Shown in pieces: positions 21,862-32,455 of a stretch of DNA of 33,071 nt (the first letter of the stretch is position 1; each line of letters opens with the position of its first letter). The notes beneath the pieces are model-generated. The model saw only the letters and a list, made by a program, of their open reading frames with translations. It was not told the origin of the DNA and ran no database searches. This DNA is from Phallusia fumigata (taxonomy: Eukaryota > Chordata > Ascidiacea > Phlebobranchia > Ascidiidae). The stretch is taken from the NCBI GenBank assembly GCA_008931825.1, contig QXVZ01033179.1, positions 1 to 33,071 on the forward strand, read 5' to 3'. The translations under genes were made by a program, and so were the position numbers.

Positions 21862-21873
21862 TGCGCATGCGCG
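21862..21873. promoter_or_regulatory. NRF-1-type site upstream of SR copy A
   Basis: TGCGCATGCGCG fits the consensus YGCGCAYGCGCR and lies 105 bases before the ATG. The same 12-mer is at the same distance in copy B. It is followed in both by a conserved GCGGATTTACACCAA box. Confidence 0.6.
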
Positions 21874-22264
21874 TAATGCGGATTTACACCAATTTTGTCC
21901 TCATCCGATTTTTCTACTTTAAAAATCAAAGCCTTTCATAAATACAAAATTAAAAATATTGCTGATGTACTGTACTCTTCCAGTAAAGAAACGTTTATTC
22001 CATGGTCCATATTGAGAAAAAAACATTACCAGTTTGCATCGCGCAAGCGCAAAAACGAAATCCTATGTCGACCCTAGTTATTTCCGTCAAAGATACTTTT
22101 AATTGGCCCTAAAGATTGAATTGGGAAACGTGCTTGGGCTACTGGCTTCAAGGATGGAAGATGACAAAGAATCGCGATCTAAATTCGGGTGATGCTGGAA
22201 TAAATTTAGGCGTATAATATTGTTTTGAAACGCGCCAAAAAAATCGGATATCAGTGCACTGTAC

Positions 22265-22426
22265 CAGGGGCGTAGCCAAGGGGGGCCTTGAGGGGCCATG
22301 GCCCCTCCCAAATTTCAAAATTTTACATTGAAGTAGGCTACTCCTGAAAAAAATTCCTAAGTTTTACATTAAGTTGGGTTACTTGATGCCCCCCCCCCTC
22401 AAAGTTTTGGGCTGGCTACGCCATTG
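22265..22426. mobile_element. Non-autonomous hAT-type element, 162 bp
   Basis: Termini CAGGGGCGTAGCCAAGG and inverse of CAATGGCGTAGCCAGCC; perfect 8-base target-site duplication CACTGTAC (22257-22264, 22427-22434). The GGCGTAGCCA end type is widespread among animal hAT MITEs. Related to 26897-27041. Confidence 0.88.
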
Positions 22427-22434
22427 CACTGTAC

Positions 22435-22905
22435 GAACCCTTGGGCCTCGGTCCTACAATCAAAATGTTAAGATTTAGATATGGCCACACTTTATCGTCA
22501 AATGCTTGGATGGAATTAAAACAGTTTCGTTAGCTTAGAGCCAAGCGCAGTTCAACGCTGTATTAAGCCAGCACTATACATTTGGAAAAATAAAATGTGG
22601 AAATGCTCCGATGTGTTACGACGGATCTTTGGTAGGCCTATGTGCGCTTTATTAAGGACACATCGCAGACACACGTGTTCGGTCAAAATGAATGATTTCT
22701 TTTAAGAGAGTTAGACTGCCTCAATTACATTCTTTCACGGAGCAAACTCAACTCAAATGCGAATGTAGCTACGTTCTGCACCTACTGTTTGTCGGTGTTA
22801 ATGAGACCGGAAAACTTTCGGAATTCTAAACGTATTGAAGCATTTGTCGTAAATCGTCCAGCACAGATTGACAGCGAAAGCAAAAGTATAGGAGTAGCGA
22901 CATAT
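22435..22905. other. Unassigned intergenic sequence before the pentanucleotide array
   Basis: No gene, RNA or repeat recognised between the hAT-type element and the (TGTGT)n array. Confidence 0.5.
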
Positions 22906-23227
22906 TGTGTTGTGTTGTGTTGTGTTGTGTTGTGTTGTGTTGTGTTGTGTTGTGTTGTGTTGTGTTGTGTTGTGTTGTGTTGTGTTGTGTTGTGTTGTGT
23001 TGTGTTGTGTTGTGTTGTGTTGTGTTGTGTTGTGTTGTGTTGTGTTGTGTTGTGTTGTGTTGTGTTGTGTTGTGTTGTGTTGTGTTGTGTTGTGTTGTGT
23101 TGTGTTGTGTTGTGTTGTGTTGTGTTGTGTTGTGTTGTGTTGTGTTGTGTTGTGTTGTGTTGTGTTGTGTTGTGTTGTGTTGTGTTGTGTTGTGTTGTGT
23201 TGTGTTGTGTTGGTGTTGTGTTGTGTT
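22906..23227. repeat. (TGTGT)n pentanucleotide microsatellite, about 64 units
   Basis: An almost perfect array of about 320 bases, uniform up to about 23210, with one interrupted unit (TTGGTGTTG) near its right end. The pentamer lacks stop codons in every phase, which creates long but meaningless open frames on both strands. It differs from the TTAGGG telomere repeat. Confidence 0.97.
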
Positions 23228-24570
23228 AAATTTCGTTTCTGACCATAAAAATGCAATCAAATAAATTAAACATTTTACTGACGGCACAGAAACAGGAAAC
23301 GACAGCAAAAACCTCACGGTTGAAAATACGTCCAGATAAAAACAAATATAGGCGGATTGTCCGTTAAGAAAATGGTAATAGACAGTTCCGATGACTGCCC
23401 GGCCAACAGTTCTTGCAGCGACGAATCCACCCTGCACAAGAAAGAAGTAATCAGATAACTGCAATCTGGGTGATCTACCGATATAACCAAAAAGGTCAGT
23501 ACATAAACTTCACTTGCTACGCTGCGAAATGGATCAGCTATTTCTCAGCTGTTATCAATCATTATTTACACTAAAATTACATGCGTGTTATGGTATAGAC
23601 GTTTCGTACTAAGACATTTACAGCAATTCCAAAGGGAACCCTTCAGCAAGGATGGCAGCACGCAACGGTACGGTACAATACGCAGGAAAAATCCTCAAAA
23701 AGTACGGTTCCACCTTCGCGAAGAGATACGTGGTATGCACAACCCACTATGTACCGTACTGTTTCCTATCGTCTACAATGGATGGCAGTAAGGTAAGGTA
23801 CGAATCGAGTTGTGCGTACCTCGTCACGAAGGACGTACCGTACGGTATCATCGTAACGTCCTGTACTGCCAAACCTTACCCTTAAGTGGAAGAGCTTCAA
23901 GTAGCAATGCCGTCCAACGACGGGCTTTCCCGAAAGTCTTTGAAATTCTAGATATAGGCACTGGATCCACACTTCGCGCTTGTCCCTTGTACGTTGGGAG
24001 TTAAATTGAATTTTCTGTTTAGTTCTGTTGGGGCAAAGCATCCCATTATTCTTCCAAACAAGCACTATCTTTCCAATCTGCTCATTGTCAGGTTTTTGGT
24101 CTGAAATTTACTTGTGAACTTGCGAGAAAATACCTAATAGGTCTACAAGCTAAAATCCGACAACATGTTTAATCTGCCCCCTAAAAACGAAAATCTGTAC
24201 CCTACAAGAAAACTAATCAAAATATTTCCTTACACACAACAAAAGGACAAATGGACTTAGCAACAAATTTTTTTTGGTCATTTACTTATTTTTACAAATT
24301 ATTCTGCCCAACTAAGCCATAACCCTGTGCATCATGCAACAGTGTCCTTTAACCCATAATAGTACAGTTTACTGAACTCTTTACAATTATTTAAACAAGG
24401 CTTTGTTATGACAAATTTTGGAAGCTAAACCAAGATTCAATCAAGTACTGATCTGTCATTGCAACACATTTACTAGACTTCAATTGAAAATGGGATTCCA
24501 ACATATAGTCCTTTTCTGTACCCATTTTGAAAAGAAACAAATTTACTTTCCTGCTTTACGCATTGGGATC
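23228..24570. other. Intergenic sequence with GTACGGTA-rich segment
   Basis: Between the array and the duplicated SR unit. At about 23650-23880 GTAC and ACCGTACGGT-type palindromes recur (for example the 12-base palindrome at 23836-23847), with GGCAGTAAGGTAAGG near 23783 and its approximate inverse near 23870. This may be a decayed inverted-repeat element. From 23900 to 24570 nothing was recognised. Confidence 0.45.
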
Positions 24571-25006
24571 CCAGTAACCTCATTTTTTAGTGCATGATTG
24601 TTTCTGCATGGGTTGTAACACACCTTCACATGATACAAAGTTAAACAAATTTTATAACAAGAAAATTCTAGGAGATATTCTTCTTGTGGTACTAATAAAG
24701 CAGGTACATTGTAATCAATGACGGTTATATAACCATGGAGCCACATATAAAAAATAACCAGTTTTGTTTCAGAAGTTTTTTATGTTTGCCAACTTCCCAA
24801 TTCTATATATCCAACAGCTAAAGTTACTCCACAATTGTGTTGCTGCAATTTCTCTCACAACAAATCCAATGCCACACATAAAATCAAATATTTTGTATTT
24901 GACGTTATATTGAAGCTGCACAAGCTGTACAGAGAAGCGTAAAAACATTTGCATACATCAGATCATCAAAAAAATGGTGACAGATCTCCACCACCTTACA
25001 CTCATG

Positions 25007-25012
25007 TTTATT
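25007..25012 (-). terminator. Possible polyadenylation signal of SR copy B
   Basis: AATAAA on the minus strand, 80 bases after the TGA of copy B. The flanking 3' sequence aligns with that of copy A, but copy A lacks this hexamer at the matching place. Confidence 0.45.
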
Positions 25013-25091
25013 TAGTTCTTGGTGAATTTGTGAGAAATATAATACAACCACATTGTTTAATTTGTCAATGTACAAGTCTGGCAACAGTGCT

Positions 25092-26669
25092 TCATGATCG
25101 GCTTCGGCTTCTGCTTTTTCTTCCATTGAGAGGACTAGGACTTCGACTAATTGAGTGTTTATGCACAGGAGACATTGACCTGGTAATTTAATGAAAAATC
25201 TAGTTAAGTTTTTTTTTTTTTAAACACAACCAGTTAAAGGAATTTACCTTCTTGGGCTTATACTTTGATCTCGTGCATAAGGTGACCTGCTGCCACTTTT
25301 GCTAAAAGAGAAAATGGAGATGGTGATCATTTGCAATACGAAGAAAAAACTTTATTTTACCTTCGACGGCCACGGCGAGGAGACCGACTGTAACTTCTTG
25401 AATACCTTTCCTTAGGTCGACGTGGGCTACGAGACCTTGACCTACAATAACAGGTAGTCCCAGTAAGAATAAAGCGACTTAAATAAATTTACAATTTTTA
25501 AACACTTTGTCACAATGAATTTTATCAGATCATTTTCAAATACTGCCTATAGCATTGCAAAGATTAGTTTAACTGACAATTGGTAAAGTAATAAAATTCA
25601 AAAGGCCTGTTGACTGCTCCATTTTTGCAAGTGATCTGTAAACCACATAATTAATTTACATTTAATAAACACAATAGACAAACGGGGGCCACCACCATAC
25701 TTTGAAGTGTCAGGTAAGGTGTTTATGGTTAACATGGTGAATCCAGGACCAAAATTGCTTCGATGCGTATGCTATATGTGGGGTGCTTTGCGATGCAGTG
25801 TTGGTATGAGGATCTTTGATGCCATAACTGCTGGATTGCCGATGCAATACGAGGTTGGGTCTAGTTATAGTTGATTGCAGAAGGCAGGTTGTGTGCGAAG
25901 AGGCGAAGATTTATATAACACAAATAAGCGTTGGCATATGCTGTGGTGTAGCAACGAAAGTAGTGTAGAGCCTGAGAAAACGGTTTAGATGGTTAATGTC
26001 TCAAATTGGACAAGAGCAGACAACATTATAAGAAATTCCTGATAGCAGTAGCATGTCATTACAATGATGGCTGAAGGGTATTAGACATTTCACAACGTCA
26101 AAATCAAGAGTATGTTTGGAAAACAAAATAAAACAAAAACCAAATGTTTACATGGAAAGGTTCAAACATTGTAGGAGCAAGCATACCTATCGAATCGACG
26201 ACGTCGATCATCATAATCATCTCTTCGACCCCCACCACCACGTCCACCCCGGTCCCGATCATTACCACGCCTTGTCATACCATTGGATAACTCTACTCTA
26301 GCCCGAACTCCACAAATGGTTCTACAAAATCCAAAAAACAAATTAAATAGCTGGAATCATGTATGGTAAGACTGTCCACATTTTTCAGTTAGGAAAAAAT
26401 ACAGGCTAGCAAAATTGCCAAAAAAGTAGTTTTTAGATGTAAAGTTAAACAATTTACCTCCCATCAAGAGCACGAACCGCATCTTCGGCATCTCGATTGT
26501 CTTCAAATTCAACAAATGCAAAGCCAGGGGGATTACGGGCAACCCAAACGTTTTTCAAGTTTCCATAATACCCAAACACCCTTTCCAGTTCACTCTTTGA
26601 GCCCTGGCTTCCAAGATTACCCACGTAGACTTTGCAATCAAGGGGTCCAGAATTCCGATGAGACGACAT
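25092..26669 (-). CDS. SRSF3-like SR splicing factor, copy B (187 aa, 5 exons)
   Basis: Exons: 26669-26458, 26321-26187, 25441-25361, 25295-25248, 25179-25092, with lengths equal to copy A except exon 2, which is six bases longer (an extra Arg-Asp in the Gly-rich linker). The RRM differs from copy A at two residues in the first exon (His for Tyr at position 4, Asn for Ile at 37), and copy B has VELSNG where copy A has VEMSSG; VELSNG is the vertebrate SRSF3 form. The RS tail differs by several substitutions ([33 protein letters not shown]). The frame is intact and all splice sites are conserved, so the gene is probably active. The duplicated unit spans upstream NRF-1-type site to 3' UTR. Confidence 0.93.
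25618..25646 (-). promoter_or_regulatory. 29-base conserved intronic element, copy B
   Basis: Identical in all 29 positions to 20754-20782, while sequence on either side has indels between the copies. Confidence 0.45.
25701..25971 (-). other. Candidate poison (NMD) cassette exon in SR copy B
   Basis: Counterpart of 20839-21109 with the same 271-base length. The acceptor CCGTTTTCTCAG precedes 25971 and a possible donor GTATGG follows 25701. Inclusion would bring TAA (25911-25913) into frame after 20 codons, exactly as in copy A. Alternative donor GTAAAT at 25654-25659 would give 312 bases. Confidence 0.6.
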
Positions 26670-26775
26670 CACTTTCTTTCCAAACAATTATTAAGTTGCA
26701 AAAATTTTTAAAATACACGAGGAAAACGCTGATCAGCGATCTGTGATTTTCACAACGTCTTTTTTCTCTGGCATT

Positions 26776-26787
26776 TGCGCATGCGCG
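26776..26787. promoter_or_regulatory. NRF-1-type site upstream of SR copy B
   Basis: TGCGCATGCGCG, 107 bases before the ATG of copy B, matching the site upstream of copy A. Confidence 0.6.
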
Positions 26788-26896
26788 CAAAGCGGATTTA
26801 CACCAAAATTGTGCTCATCCGATATACCATTTTTTTAGACTTTTATAAATGCGAAATTGGAAATATTGTTGAAGCACCATAATAATGTCTTGTTTA

Positions 26897-27041
26897 TCAA
26901 ATTTTGAAATTGTACATTGAAATAGGCTACTCCTGGAAAAAAATCCCTAAGTTTTACATCAAGTTAGGTTACTTGGCCCATATATACTTACAGTATCTAT
27001 GCATGGCCCCCCTCAAATTTTTTAGGCTGGCTACGCTATTG
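26897..27041. mobile_element. Truncated relative of the GGCGTAGCCA hAT-type element
   Basis: Aligns with 22310-22426, including the AGGCTACTCCTG box and the terminal GGCTGGCTACGC. The left terminus is missing, and about 30 bases absent from the first copy are present around 26980. Like the first copy it lies just upstream of an SR gene, either as part of the duplication or by separate insertion. Confidence 0.7.
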
Positions 27042-29440
27042 AATACGACCTACATGTGTTTGCCGGAAAGTAAAAATCAAACGTGACGTAGTATGTACAA
27101 AAATTGCAATTTTTGTTTTAAATCGGTATTGTATTTTAATCCTGCAACTAACTCCACATCAATCTACTTCCTCGATCTTGTTTGCATGTCTGTAGCAAAA
27201 TAATAATATAATAATTAGTAAACATTAAAACAATTATCATTTTTACTGTGCGTAGTCTACACAAGATACCTTTGCTATTTTATAAAATTACGGTTAATCC
27301 GGATTCGATTTGATTTGACCGACAGATTTATCAGGCGAGAATCCAATTTACCGAAGACGTTTTGTTTCAAAGTGGCTGGTCGGGAAAATCACCTCATCCA
27401 AACACATTACCAACCCAATGATGATAGAATTCCTTTAAAATAAAAAAGATTTGTTGATGCAGTCTTACCTTACACACTGAATATCCAAAAAGCATTGGGC
27501 GACAAAACATGATGAATGATGGTTATACGTTCTACGCACGGTAATAAAGGCGGTTAGTCAAGAGGGTGATTACGATGTTACAACGTTGTCAACTGTAGAG
27601 TAAAAGCAATTATCTAACAGTAAGCGACAGTTGTTATGAATAAACAGGTAACTGCAGCGTGGTTTGGTATACAAATTTGTCATTGTAAAGGTAAATATTC
27701 GGATTAGGAGGTGCAAAAAGAGCAATTTTTACCCGGATGAGGCGGAGAACCGGTTTCGGGATTAAACGAAGCGTTTTGTTTAAAAAAAAACATTAAAAAT
27801 CAGTTGTATCTCCGATTTCATTCAGATTAGGCTATAAGATCTGAATCCGGATTAATCGAGATTTATCGTATAGGCTACTGTTTGTTTGACATGCATTTTT
27901 ATTATTGGTCAAATTGTGTAGTAGCATTTTTGCAACATAAGTCGGGGCCCTTTTAAAGCATAAAGTATGTACCGTATATCCCTAATACCGCATGTATCCG
28001 TAAAGCGCATGTACGTTTTAAAAGGCCCCCATACTGCTACAGTTGAGATCTGAAAAGGTTACAAACAGTATTTGAGCAAACAGTGACATATACTCACAAA
28101 TCCAAACATACAGTAAATTTTGCAAAATGAAATGCATAATTTGCCAGTGGAACCGGTTCTCTTTGGCAAATCTTGTTGAAGAATGACCAGTAGGCCTATA
28201 TAATTGCGCGATATCGTAGCGGCCTCTTATTGCATTTGCTTTGCATTACACGTGCCAAAGAGAGCAGTTGCAAGAAAATTGACCGAAGCGATCATCCTGT
28301 TACGGCAAACTACGAAGCTATACTATAGAACCAGTCAGCCCATTTGTTGTATTGGGACAGCACACATCACAATGATTTGTTCACACAAAAGTGAGTTGAT
28401 TTCCTTTCGATTTCATTTACATGTACTCCCTCAAGGGGTCGCATATGAAAATTCTTCTTTTCTAAAGTTTAGGAGCCCCTCTTCTTAGTAGCTCACATGT
28501 ATCGCAATTTGTACCTGCTTGTCACATACGCCAAGCAGAAATGCCTCCTCCAAGAATCCCAACGATTATATAACACTGTTGACAGTAACATCGACTTGCA
28601 GCAAAGCTACCAATAAAAGCTTTTGTGCGGATTTTAGAAGTTTGACAACGGCGGTTTAACAAATCTTACGCCTAAACAATTAATCCAACAAGGTTTGGTG
28701 GTAACTGTGGGTCAGTTTGTGCCATCTTGTGTATTCTTCTGCTCTCCAGTTTTAGTGCCACTGGCCTTGCCAATCACTTGGTTAAAAGCAAAAAAACGAA
28801 CAGAAGATTTTACTACCCAATTAACACACATGTATGTTACATTTTTTGACTTTATTATGCATCTAATAAAGCAAACCAATGGCAGATTGTAGGTCAAAGA
28901 TCTCTAAGGTTGCTAGAATCTGTTTTTTAAAACCGGTTTGTGGGGGAGAAAATAAAAACTCATTTGCACAAACAGGAAATTAAACATTTGAACAGTTGAA
29001 TATCTGCAGATAAAGGTTTGAAACTTTGAACACACTGGTAAACTTCCATATTAGATTCTTATGATAAAACACACTAAAATTGTCATATAAGGCTATATGT
29101 TATATCCATTCCAGATTAAATGTTTAAAAGAAGCACATACACATTAGGTGCGATATCAATATCATTCAATTACAGGAAATTAATTTTCTTTTGCCATCTT
29201 GCTAAATATTACATACACAACCTTAATCACAGGACAGAAACAGGAAGCAGAAACCAAGTGAAAACATTTAGAATCCATAAGACACAATTTATCAATGAGA
29301 AAAACAGGTAACCATAAAACAAGCATAAACACACATCACAACAGGTAAAAATGCAAAATAAAATGTCTCTGAACAAAGAATCAGAACATGGTTTGAAAGC
29401 ACACAGTGGAACATGTTTGTTCAAACGCATTTTACAAATA
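27042..29440. other. Unassigned region between SR copy B and PPP6C
   Basis: No gene was recognised in 2.4 kb. It carries inverted relatives of the CTAATCCGG repeat (27296-27510, 27690-27870) and a foldback at about 27922-28042. The 3' UTR of PPP6C must begin at the right edge; the nearest minus-strand AATAAA I saw is near 28852-28857, nearly 600 bases downstream. Confidence 0.5.
27922..28042. repeat. Imperfect foldback
   Basis: GGGGCCCTTTTAAAG (about 27944) faces GGGGGCCTTTTAAAAC read on the other strand (about 28017-28032), and the outer flanks TGTAGTAGCA and TGTAGCAGTA also match in inverted orientation. The arms enclose about 60 bases. This looks like a small palindromic MITE; no target-site repeat was identified. 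Confidence 0.5.
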
Positions 29441-30358
29441 TCACAGAAAGTACGGAGTTGTGTTTCTCTCTGGAATAACTCTCATGTTGTCAGGAACAGC
29501 ATGGAACAACTTGGCTTCTTTTTCATCTTTCTCCTTAATAACAAGAATAGCAGCAATGTTTCCACATCGGTAGCAGTAATTTGGTGCAGACCACACTGTT
29601 ACTAATTTCTCATCAAACATGTACTTGAATCCCTCATGGACAAGCTGATGTGCCCTACATATTAATGACAGGCCATTTAGATGTACAAACTCATTTGTGA
29701 CCTTGGCGCCAAACAGCCATCCAGCGCCACGTGGGGAAACTGCCCATGTTTCGACATCTTCAGGATCAGACCACACCAAATCACAAAAGGCACCCTTGTG
29801 AGGAATTTCCTGCTGACGATCAATGGTGCGAATTTGATCCAAAGTTTTTATATCTGGGGAAAGTCCTCCATGGACACAAAGTATGGTTGAATCTATAATT
29901 GCAGCAATGGTCAGCAGGTCAAACACCTTTGTACAATATCGCCATGCATTTGCATTGCCATATTTAGTTTGGCATTCATCATAAAATCCATATACTTGGG
30001 TAATCTGCCGACTTTCATGATTTCCCCTCAAGAGGGTAATTTTATTTGACCATTTTGCCTTCAGTGTTAGCAGATAGGTAAAGGTTTCCAAACTGTAGTA
30101 TCCTCGATCAACAAAATCACCCATAAACACATAATTTGTCTCAGGTATTTCACCTCCATTTTTAAAGAGCTCTAGCAAGTCATAAAATTGTCCATGTATG
30201 TCACCACAAACTGTCACAGGCGTGCTAACTGGTTGCACATTAGATTCTTCAAGTAACAAATCACAGACATAGTCACATAGCCTTTTCAAATCGTATTCTG
30301 GTAGATATTTGCACTCCTTTGCAATCTCAATCATTTTATCAAGATCGAATGGAACCAT
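29441..30358 (-). CDS. PPP6C: Serine/threonine protein phosphatase 6 catalytic subunit (305 aa, intronless)
   Basis: PP2A-family metallophosphatase; in animals it works with SAPS regulatory subunits and ankyrin scaffolds in mitosis and signalling. The frame has the exact human length. All signature motifs are present: GDIHGQF (52-58, metal ligands D53 and H55), GDFVDRG (80-86), RGNHESRQ (111-118), the VHGGLSPD block, [11 protein letters not shown] near the carboxyl end, and the TPYFL terminus whose leucine is the carboxymethylated residue in PP2[21 protein letters not shown] and KTLDQIRTI mark it as PP6 rather than PP2A or PP4. The start [20 protein letters not shown] matches the PP6 start. 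A possible acceptor (AAAAGTAG) lies seven bases before the ATG. It has no introns, unlike the vertebrate gene. Confidence 0.97.
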   Translation of the reverse strand: MVPFDLDKMIEIAKECKYLPEYDLKRLCDYVCDLLLEESNVQPVSTPVTVCGDIHGQFYDLLELFKNGGEIPETNYVFMGDFVDRGYYSLETFTYLLTLKAKWSNKITLLRGNHESRQITQVYGFYDECQTKYGNANAWRYCTKVFDLLTIAAIIDSTILCVHGGLSPDIKTLDQIRTIDRQQEIPHKGAFCDLVWSDPEDVETWAVSPRGAGWLFGAKVTNEFVHLNGLSLICRAHQLVHEGFKYMFDEKLVTVWSAPNYCYRCGNIAAILVIKEKDEKEAKLFHAVPDNMRVIPERNTTPYFL

Positions 30359-31000
30359 GTTGTCCTACTTTTGCAACAACCTTAATTAACTCATATCTGG
30401 CAGGGTGCAATATAGTATTAGCTAAATGTTTAGTGCAAACAATAAAAACTAATGCTACAAACCCAGTCCAATAATTGTTATTATTGGTAGTTGCAACAAA
30501 AAAGTTGCAGTAAATGCAATAATTTGTTTCAGTAAACATTTCATTGTTTTATTCTAAAAATCTTAGGTATTATTATACCAGAGCATATCGCGCTAAGATT
30601 TAATTAAGGACAGTCAGAATTAAAAATTTATTTTGGAAGTGAATAACATTTAATTTTGCATCTTATAACTGCAGCCAACAGTTAAACTACATAAAGGTGG
30701 TATGTTCTAACTGACGGAAACGTCTTGATAAAATAACAGCAGAAACACACACATTGCACAAATAATTGACAAGGTTTTCACAGAAAGAAAACAATCAGTG
30801 TCTCGTTTAAAGCTGTGGGAATCTACGGTTCTGGTGTACAGTATGCTTATGTAAAAAGTAATTGATTTAAACGTTTTGTTAGCAAACAAACAATTTCTTT
30901 TTGTAAATACGTTCCCAGACTTGATTTTAACAAACAGCGAAGTCAAATCCAAAAATCCTTTTGCACGGTTGGCTGGCTGCATTAACGGAGCGTAACGAAA
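30359..31000. promoter_or_regulatory. Upstream region of PPP6C
   Basis: About 640 A+T-rich bases between the PPP6C start and a possible plus-strand first exon at 31001. It must contain the PPP6C promoter. No core promoter element is convincing, and no repeat was seen. Confidence 0.45.
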
Positions 31001-31015
31001 ATGTCGCCAATGGAG
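31001..31015 (+). other. Possible first coding exon of an unknown plus-strand gene
   Basis: ATGTCGCCAATGGAG is followed by an excellent donor GTAAGT (31016-31021), giving MSPME. The matching place in the downstream duplicate (about 31863-31877) has lost both ATG context and donor. No continuation was proved, so this is weak. Confidence 0.22.
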
Positions 31016-31602
31016 GTAAGTGGGTTAAGGGATACGACAAACGATATAGTTCTATTTACAGTTGTAATAAAACACATTTTTCCAAATCTTAGTATTTTTA
31101 ACGCGTTGTTTTGTGATGTCAAAATATACTGGGTCTTTACATGTGATCAGTAATGACGAGCGCTTAAAGCGGAGGAGAGCAATGAACAGAGCAAAAAGGG
31201 AACACCTTGGGAATTGGAATTTGTGAGCCGGCAAAAAGTTTCATAAACTTTTGAATATAAAAGGATCTGGGAATTTGAACTGTGCTTTCGTTTTCCCAAA
31301 TAACTAAATTTCTCACGAGAAACAGTTTGGTACCTTGGTAAATTTGTGTGAGTTAAAAACGTGAAAGTCTGTGCGTATGCGTGCACAGACGATTTTGAAA
31401 TTATCCCCGTTTGATGTTTCAGTTCAGCACAGTAAAATGTGTAGTGAGCGCCTGCATACCAGAGTGCAGTTTTGGATGTAAGCCACAATTCTTAGCATAC
31501 CCTGTAATGGAAAACAATTAAACACCCTTTTTGAAATCGTTTGTACAAAAGTGATTTTTTTGCTGGCATATTACGGCTTGTGTGAAAGGTGAACAAAAAA
31601 CA
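31011..31602. repeat. Direct duplication, copy 1, about 590 bp
   Basis: Aligns with 31866-32455 at roughly 96 percent by eye. Differences include an 11-base segment near 31128-31138 missing from copy 2 and a 9-base tandem gain in copy 2. It ends one base before an ambiguous base (31603). No terminal repeats were seen. Confidence 0.9.
31414..31503 (+). other. Possible THAP-like amino-terminal exon, copy 1
   Basis: An ATG frame reads MFQFSTVKCVVSACIPEC, then SFGCKPQFLAYP, followed by a possible donor GTAATG. The C-x4-C and F-x2-[FY]-P spacing resembles the start of THAP zinc fingers. The second zinc half (C-x2-H) was not found, a stop follows after five more codons (MENN region), and a competing donor GTAAGC lies inside. 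Tentative. Confidence 0.2.
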
Positions 31603-31757
31603 NACTCTGCAACACCAACTCTTGATTCGTTTCAATGTTTCTGAGCACAGTTGACAGGCAATTTATCTTTTAATCTGCCCCAGATGAAAACAAAAATTTA
31701 TTTTGTTTAGGATTAGTTGCAGGAAAACATCAATCCTTATCTGCACCTCGTGCACAC

Positions 31758-31822
31758 TGACTCAGCATGTTCATTATGTGCACCGTGTGCAGTTACCATG
31801 ACTCAGCATGTTCATTATGTGC
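31758..31822. repeat. 24-base direct repeat pair
   Basis: A 24-base unit containing GACTCAGCATGTTCATTAT occurs at 31758-31781 and 31799-31822 (41-base period), with GTGCAC motifs in between and around. It lies between the two 590-base duplicates. Confidence 0.8.
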
Positions 31823-31865
31823 CTCGAGTGCACCTGGTGACGATTTCGAGCGACGACCTCTATTG

Positions 31866-32455
31866 GAGGTGAAAGGGTTAAGGGATACGACAAACAACAT
31901 AGTTCTATTTACAGTTGTAATAAAACACATTTTTCCGTATCTTAGTATTTTTAAGGCGTTGTTTTGTGATGTCAAAATATTTACATGTGATCAGTAATGA
32001 CGAGCGCTTAAAGCGGAGGAGAGCAATGAACAGAGCAAAAAGGGAACATCTTGGGAATTGAAATTTGTGAGCCGGCAAAACGTTTCATAAACTTGTAAAT
32101 ATGAAAGGATCTGGGAATTTGAACTGTGCTCTCGTTTTCCCAAATAACTAAATTTCTCACGAGAAACAGTAAAACAGTTTGGTACCTTGGTAAATTTGTA
32201 TGAGTTAAAAGCGTGTAAGTCTGTGCGTATGCGTGCCCAGACGATTTTGAAATTAACCCCGTTTGATGTTTCAGTTCAGCACAGTAAAATGTGTAGTGAG
32301 CGCCTGCATACCAGAGTGCAGTTTTGGATGTAAGCCACAATTCTTAGCATACCCTGTAATGGAAAACAATTATACACCCTTTTTTGAAATCGTTTGTATA
32401 AAAGTGATTTTTTTGCTGGCATATTACGGTTGTGTGAAAGGTGAACAAAAAAACA
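31866..32455. repeat. Direct duplication, copy 2, about 590 bp
   Basis: Second copy of 31011-31602 in direct orientation. The last third, including the possible THAP-like exon at 32266-32355, is almost identical to copy 1; here the frame remains open to 32511 because TAA is replaced by TAT. Confidence 0.9.

Noticed and set aside
22789..23464. Long open frames on both strands with repeated LCCVV or TQHNT peptides
   Set aside because: They are the pentanucleotide array read in different phases; the unit contains no stop codon in any frame.
28204..28488. 94-residue plus-strand frame between SR copy B and PPP6C
   Set aside because: No motif, no coding-like composition, and no relation to the neighbours; compatible with chance.
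31147..31488. 113-residue minus-strand frame in the terminal duplication
   Set aside because: It is frameshifted in the second copy, has no recognisable motif and no supporting splice sites.
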